Shown here in pieces: positions 6,520 through 9,849 of a stretch of 9,849 nt of DNA. The notes beneath the pieces are model-generated. The model saw nothing but the letters and a program-made list of their open reading frames with translations, had not been told where the DNA came from and ran no database searches. Made by a program: the position numbers and the translations under genes. Position 1 is the stretch's first letter, and every line of letters begins with the position of its first letter. Source of the stretch: Acetobacteraceae bacterium. Lineage in GTDB: Bacteria > Pseudomonadota > Alphaproteobacteria > Acetobacterales > Acetobacteraceae. The stretch covers positions 1 through 9,849 of the forward strand of contig JAFAHH010000683.1 in the NCBI GenBank assembly GCA_019237355.1. Direction: 5' to 3'.

Positions 6520-7016
6520 GTTCCTTGCGGATATTTACACAGAGTTTTAGCTGGCATTCGCCGCCAGGTTCGCAGAAACTGCTCCGTTGCTAGCCGTTTG
6601 CACCCCCTTCGAGTTTTCGGAAGGGTTCTTCTCGTCTAGAGCATGGCGCTTTCTTCTAAATGACCAACGGCCAGGGCTGTCCCTGAAGCTTGCCGCTGAC
6701 ATCCGCCGCCCCGCATCGCGGAACTAAGAGGGCGGCACTTGGCCCACAGGTCTCTGGCCTACGATAGGAGAAAGTGATCCCATTCTGAGCTCTGAGACCG
6801 CCCCCGGCCGCCCGGTCCCTCCATGTGGCCAATGGGGGTGGGGTGGCGCCCAGGCAGGCTTATCCGCTCACACGAGGTTCCATTTCGAGGTTACGTTGCA
6901 TTTTCAGAATTTGTTTTGATGCTATGGACGGTAGGCGAAGTTGGCGAGATTGGCCGCTCCGACCGTCGTAAATTATGTTTCGGCAAGGCTCAGGCGCAGC
7001 TCATTGACGTTGGCAA
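6520..7016. other. intergenic stretch without a recognisable gene
   Basis: About 500 bases between tRNA-Phe and the CRISPR remnant. I find no convincing coding frame with a binding site on either strand. It contains one terminator-like hairpin (6605-6625) and an AT-rich patch at about 6897-6930 in otherwise GC-rich DNA. No cas gene fragment is evident. Confidence 0.5.
6605..6625 (+). terminator. possible hairpin terminator after tRNA-Phe
   Basis: CCCTTC at 6605-6610 pairs with GAAGGG at 6620-6625 across a 9-base loop, followed by TTCTTCTCGTCT. The stem is short and the T-tract is interrupted, so it is at best a weak intrinsic terminator; it lies 86 bases after the tRNA. Confidence 0.3.
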
Positions 7017-7155
7017 CGGTCCATCCCCGCGTGGGCGGGGGAACCCAGGTTCCAGCCTACGAAACGCCGATGTTCGGGGGTGGGCGGGGGAACCGGCTTG
7101 CCTCGGCGCTCATGGACGCGCTTTTCAAGGCCACCCCCGCGTGGGCGGGGGAACA
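7017..7155 (-). CRISPR. decayed type I-E-like CRISPR remnant, three repeats, no cas genes
   Basis: The 14-base core GTGGGCGGGGGAAC occurs at 7031-7044, 7080-7093 and 7141-7154. The first full unit (7017-7045) is 29 bases with a 6-bp hairpin CCCCGC-GTGG-GCGGGG and a reverse complement resembling the E. coli I-E repeat (GTTCCCC...GGGGAT..ACCG), so the array would be read on the minus strand. The third unit (7127-7155) differs from the first at five positions. The second keeps only its right half (7080-7094). The last two cores are 61 bases apart, exactly a 29-base repeat plus a 32-base spacer; the first two are 49 apart, 12 short. The likely spacers are 7046-7079 and 7095-7126. It is probably inactive. 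Confidence 0.7.
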
Positions 7156-7214
7156 GCCGCCGACCCTGCCGGCGAAGTCTTGCCCCGATCGTGTCACGTT
7201 AGGGGGGGTCGCGA

Positions 7215-7240
7215 TTAACCGTTTCCGTCAAAAACGTTAA
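7215..7240. repeat. imperfect inverted repeat beside the CRISPR remnant
   Basis: TTAACCGTTT (7215-7224) and AAAACGTTAA (7231-7240) are near-complementary arms (8 of 10) separated by six bases. It is AT-rich compared with its surroundings and lies 60 bases beyond the last repeat, on the side where the leader of a minus-strand array would be. It could be an operator or a leader remnant; no function is shown. Confidence 0.4.
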
Positions 7241-7375
7241 GAACTCCTGTTTGGGGTCTCCGAGCCCGTCTGCTGCTCGCAGGCTACTTCGTAATACCTC
7301 TGCCTCAGCGACCATTCGGCCCGCAACACGCGCGTTAAAGCAAGCTCTCTCCATCATACAAGCCTTGGCGCGTCC

Positions 7376-9220
7376 TCAGGACGCAGCCTCCTGATGCAGC
7401 TCGCCGCCCCGCATCAAGCGCTGGGCGATGTCTGCCGTCTGCAGCGCCGCGCGCTCGGTCGGTGAATGAGCGGCAAGATAACGGGCAACCGCAATGAGGA
7501 TGTGACGGCCCTCATCGGTGTCGCCCCACTCGGTGAACTGCCGGACTCCTGCCTCCAGCATCTGATAGGCATGGAAGCCTGCATCTTCACGCAGCACGGC
7601 ATATGTCAGCGTGACGATCAGCGCCTGCGGCTGATAGCCGAGCGTGAAGTGCCGTGCCACGAGCCTTGCCGCAAGATCGACCTGCCGCTGCCGGTCAAAG
7701 GCGTCGAGCAAGGCGGTGCGGATCCTCTCCGCATCCGAGGGCAGCTCATCAAGCTGCTCGCCGCGCTCGCCCGGGATGCGGGCCGGGGGCACATTGAGAT
7801 AGCGCGTAAGGTAGAGCGCCATCGCGCCGTGCAGTACCGCGCGAACGGCCGTGAGGTGATCGCCGGTGTTTGCGGTTCCGATCCGCTGGAGCATCTGGTG
7901 AACCGCGTTGGCGTACGTGAAAACGTGGTGCGCCGTCTCCCAATCGGCGTGCTCGTTGGCATTGCCGAAGCGCGCCACCCGGAGCGCCGCGGCGTAGGCG
8001 AGCGACCGGCTAAGGTCAGCAGGAGCGGCGCCTGCGCGGATCGCCGCCTTGAGCGCGTCAACGATGCTGGCCGGGTCGTCCCCGAGCAGCTCTCCCGCGA
8101 GCGCCGCATGGCCCGGCCAGCCATGCACTCGGCCGCGAGTAGCAAATAGTTCCGGGAGCTGGCTGGCGGCTTCATCACATAGCGCAACAAGGTCCATAGG
8201 CTGGCGCCAGGCGGTCATTTCCTCGGCGCCGCGAGCCGCCACCATCTGGCCGACGACAGTCGGCAGCAGAGCCGCCGAGTGCTCCCACCCGATCAGGTCT
8301 AGGGACTCGAACGCCTTGTTGATGAAATCGAGAGAGTGTCCAGTGTCGGCGAACGCCCGTTCGGCCTCGGCCGCGAGTAGGGCATCGGCGAGCATAGCCG
8401 GCGAGAGACCGGCCGCAATAGCCGTGAGCAAGGTGCGCTCGGCCGCCTCGCGATGGCGTACCTTTGTCCAACGCCGTAGCCAGCGCTTGAGCACGGCTGG
8501 ATCCGGCCGGCTCCCAAGCGGCCCACGTTCCCGCCGGGGCGCCTCGCCGTCGCAGTCTGCCGCCACGCGGCGCGCACCGTGGAACAAGGCGAGATAGGCC
8601 TCCTCCTCCGGCAGCATGGGGAGGAGATTGGCTAGTGCGGTGAGGATCGTCAGACCCACGCCCCAGCCGTCACGGTTCTGCGCCCCGAAGAGAGCAACCT
8701 GGCGCACGATGCCGGCCAGTGGCACGCCGGCCGCGAGCTGACCATGCACGGCCTTGGCGATCACGAGGCCGAGGTCGTGTGCCAGCCCGTCCGCAAGCCG
8801 CTGACGCCAGTGCGCGGCGGGATCGGCATGACCGAACGTGGTTTTCACCCAGACCTCGCCATTGCGGACTTCGACCGGGCAGATCGGTACGTCGTCCGCC
8901 CACAGGTCGAAGGTGCAGCCGCTTTCGAGATCGAAGCGGGCGTGGTGCCAATGACAGGTCAAGATGCCGTCCTCGACACTGCCGCGCTCGAGCGGGAAGC
9001 CCATGTGCGGGCACCGATTGTCGAGGGCAAACACGCGCCCGCGGTCGTAGACGACGAGGATGGGGCGATGGCCACCGTGCACGACGAGCCGCCTTTTCGC
9101 CTTCAGCTCCTCAAAGGTTCCTGCGAACGCGAATTCCTCGACGCTTCCCCCTGATCTATGCCGGGCTGCGGCGCCGACCGGGCCTGACGCTTGCCATCTC
9201 CGGGGCAGTCTCGCTGGCAA
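7376..9220 (-). CDS. Rieske [2Fe-2S] protein with long helical C-terminal repeat region
   Basis: The frame codes 614 residues. Residues about 27-128 form a Rieske-type ferredoxin domain: C70-P-H72, 16 residues, then C89-H-W-H92, the two Cys and two His that bind a [2Fe-2S] cluster, flanked by VFALDNR and ARFDLESG. The remaining 480 residues are helical and I do not recognise the family. By eye they hold four related units (about 151-221, 262-330, 386-472 and 516-588), each with a G-x(1-2)-P turn, a helix, and a His- or aromatic-rich stretch (TGHSLDF, ANEHADWETAHHVF, DAGFHAYQML). The role is probably electron transfer or oxygenation, but this is inference. Start: the only canonical start that keeps the whole Rieske domain is TTG 9220, inside antisense opgC sequence; recognisable sequence begins at about 9142. 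The true 5' end therefore seems lost at the junction there. No redox partner is adjacent. Confidence 0.85.
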   Translation of the reverse strand: MPARLPRRWQASGPVGAAARHRSGGSVEEFAFAGTFEELKAKRRLVVHGGHRPILVVYDRGRVFALDNRCPHMGFPLERGSVEDGILTCHWHHARFDLESGCTFDLWADDVPICPVEVRNGEVWVKTTFGHADPAAHWRQRLADGLAHDLGLVIAKAVHGQLAAGVPLAGIVRQVALFGAQNRDGWGVGLTILTALANLLPMLPEEEAYLALFHGARRVAADCDGEAPRRERGPLGSRPDPAVLKRWLRRWTKVRHREAAERTLLTAIAAGLSPAMLADALLAAEAERAFADTGHSLDFINKAFESLDLIGWEHSAALLPTVVGQMVAARGAEEMTAWRQPMDLVALCDEAASQLPELFATRGRVHGWPGHAALAGELLGDDPASIVDALKAAIRAGAAPADLSRSLAYAAALRVARFGNANEHADWETAHHVFTYANAVHQMLQRIGTANTGDHLTAVRAVLHGAMALYLTRYLNVPPARIPGERGEQLDELPSDAERIRTALLDAFDRQRQVDLAARLVARHFTLGYQPQALIVTLTYAVLREDAGFHAYQMLEAGVRQFTEWGDTDEGRHILIAVARYLAAHSPTERAALQTADIAQRLMRGGELHQEAAS

Positions 9221-9849
9221 CGAATGTCGACCCGGCGCTCAACCTGCCGAACACGCTGGACGACAAGGGGTGGTATTTCAACCCCCTTCACCTGGCAGTT
9301 CCTGTTCGCCATCGGCGCCGCCACCGCCATGGCCATGCAGCGCCAGGGCGGCATGCTGCCGCGCTCCCGCCCGCTCGCGGCGCTGTGCTGGGCCTATCTC
9401 GCAGTCTCGCTGATCGCCATGGTGCCTTGGGCGAGTTGGGGGACTGTTTGACTTCCGGCTGATCCCGCTGGCGCCGCCGGATAAGACCACGCTCTCCGCG
9501 CTCCGGCTGCTGCATATCCTGGCGATGGCCTATCTCGCCCTCAGCTCTGCGCGCATGCGCGATCTGGCGCAGCGGCCGATCCTAGCGCCCGTGGTCGCCT
9601 GCGGGCGGCATTCGCTCGAGGTGTTTACGGCTGGGACCCTGCTTTCCCTGATCGGGCGCCTAATCTTTCGCACCTACGGCGCCGGCTGGGCGGTGCAGGT
9701 CGCGGTGAACGCCGTTGGGCTCGCCGCCATGGTCGCGCTGGCGCTGATGCTGGAACGGGCCCGCGCTCGAGCCCGGGCGCGCGTTACCGCGCCGGCGGCA
9801 CCGCGCCCGTTGCGGCCCGGGGGCGCCAGGCCCCGGCCTTCGGCACCCG
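9151..9849 (+). pseudogene. opgC: opgC-like succinyltransferase remnant, N-terminal loss and two frameshifts
   Basis: OpgC is a multi-span inner-membrane protein that adds succinyl groups to osmoregulated periplasmic glucans. Recognisable sequence is spread over three frames. From 9151: LIYAGLRRRPGLTL, then LPNTLDDKGWYFNP. A shift in the C-run at 9282-9286 leads to FTWQFLFAIGAATAMAMQ and ALCWAYLAVSLIAMVPW. A second shift at 9440-9443 skips TGA 9449-9451 and gives LFDFRLIPLAPPDKTTLSAL, LLHILAMAYLAL, CGRHSLEVFTAGTLLSLIG and further membrane helices, open to the window end. Each shift is one extra base, in or next to a homopolymer, so sequencing error is possible. About 150 or more N-terminal residues are missing: to the left lies the 5' end of the Rieske gene on the other strand. 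The tail is rich in Arg, Ala and Pro. Confidence 0.75.

Noticed and set aside
6638..6662. TCTAGAGCATGGCGCTTT as a known alphaproteobacterial intergenic repeat
   Set aside because: It resembles a common motif from memory only; there is a single copy here and no way to confirm it.
6823..7240. Overlapping plus-strand frames of 131 and 99 codons
   Set aside because: They run through the CRISPR repeats and spacers, giving the SPRGRGN/HPRVGGG-type residues expected when such repeats are translated; there is no binding site and no family.
7466..8149. 227-codon plus-strand frame
   Set aside because: Antisense to the Rieske protein gene with no recognisable domain.

Overview
The window looks like the chromosome of an alphaproteobacterium, most likely Rhodospirillales and perhaps Acetobacteraceae. 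The evidence is a GC-rich composition, a short-form HisG followed directly by HisD, and the order infA - maf - RNase E/G-like - yacG - tRNA-Phe, which I recall as an alphaproteobacterial arrangement. The taxonomic call is from memory, not from a search.

Left part (1-1836): the 3' end of a diheme cytochrome c gene cut by the window edge; a short protein that is only the DNA-binding half of a Crp/Fnr regulator; tRNA-Gly(TCC); and a DoxX-family membrane protein. Middle part (1944-6519): a small single-helix membrane protein too short for most gene finders, then hisG and hisD overlapping by four bases (histidine biosynthesis, first and last steps). A likely promoter then starts a housekeeping cluster: infA, maf, an RNase E/G-like gene and yacG, whose stop and start codons overlap, and then tRNA-Phe. 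The maf reading frame is broken by what looks like one extra base close to its start.

Right part (6520-9849) is less orderly. About 850 bases without a gene contain a small, decayed CRISPR locus with type I-E-like repeats (one full repeat, one that has lost its left half, one degenerate) and no cas genes. Next, on the minus strand, is a long protein with an N-terminal Rieske [2Fe-2S] domain and about 480 residues of helical sequence in which I see four related repeats. Its 5' end meets, at about 9143-9151, the 3' part of an opgC-like gene on the plus strand. That gene has lost its N-terminal portion and carries two further single-base frameshifts. The junction suggests a deletion or rearrangement, or an assembly artefact.

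The main points to re-examine are the CRISPR remnant, the Rieske-repeat protein and its missing start, the 9.15 kb junction, the maf frameshift, and a HisG in which the signature aspartate is valine.
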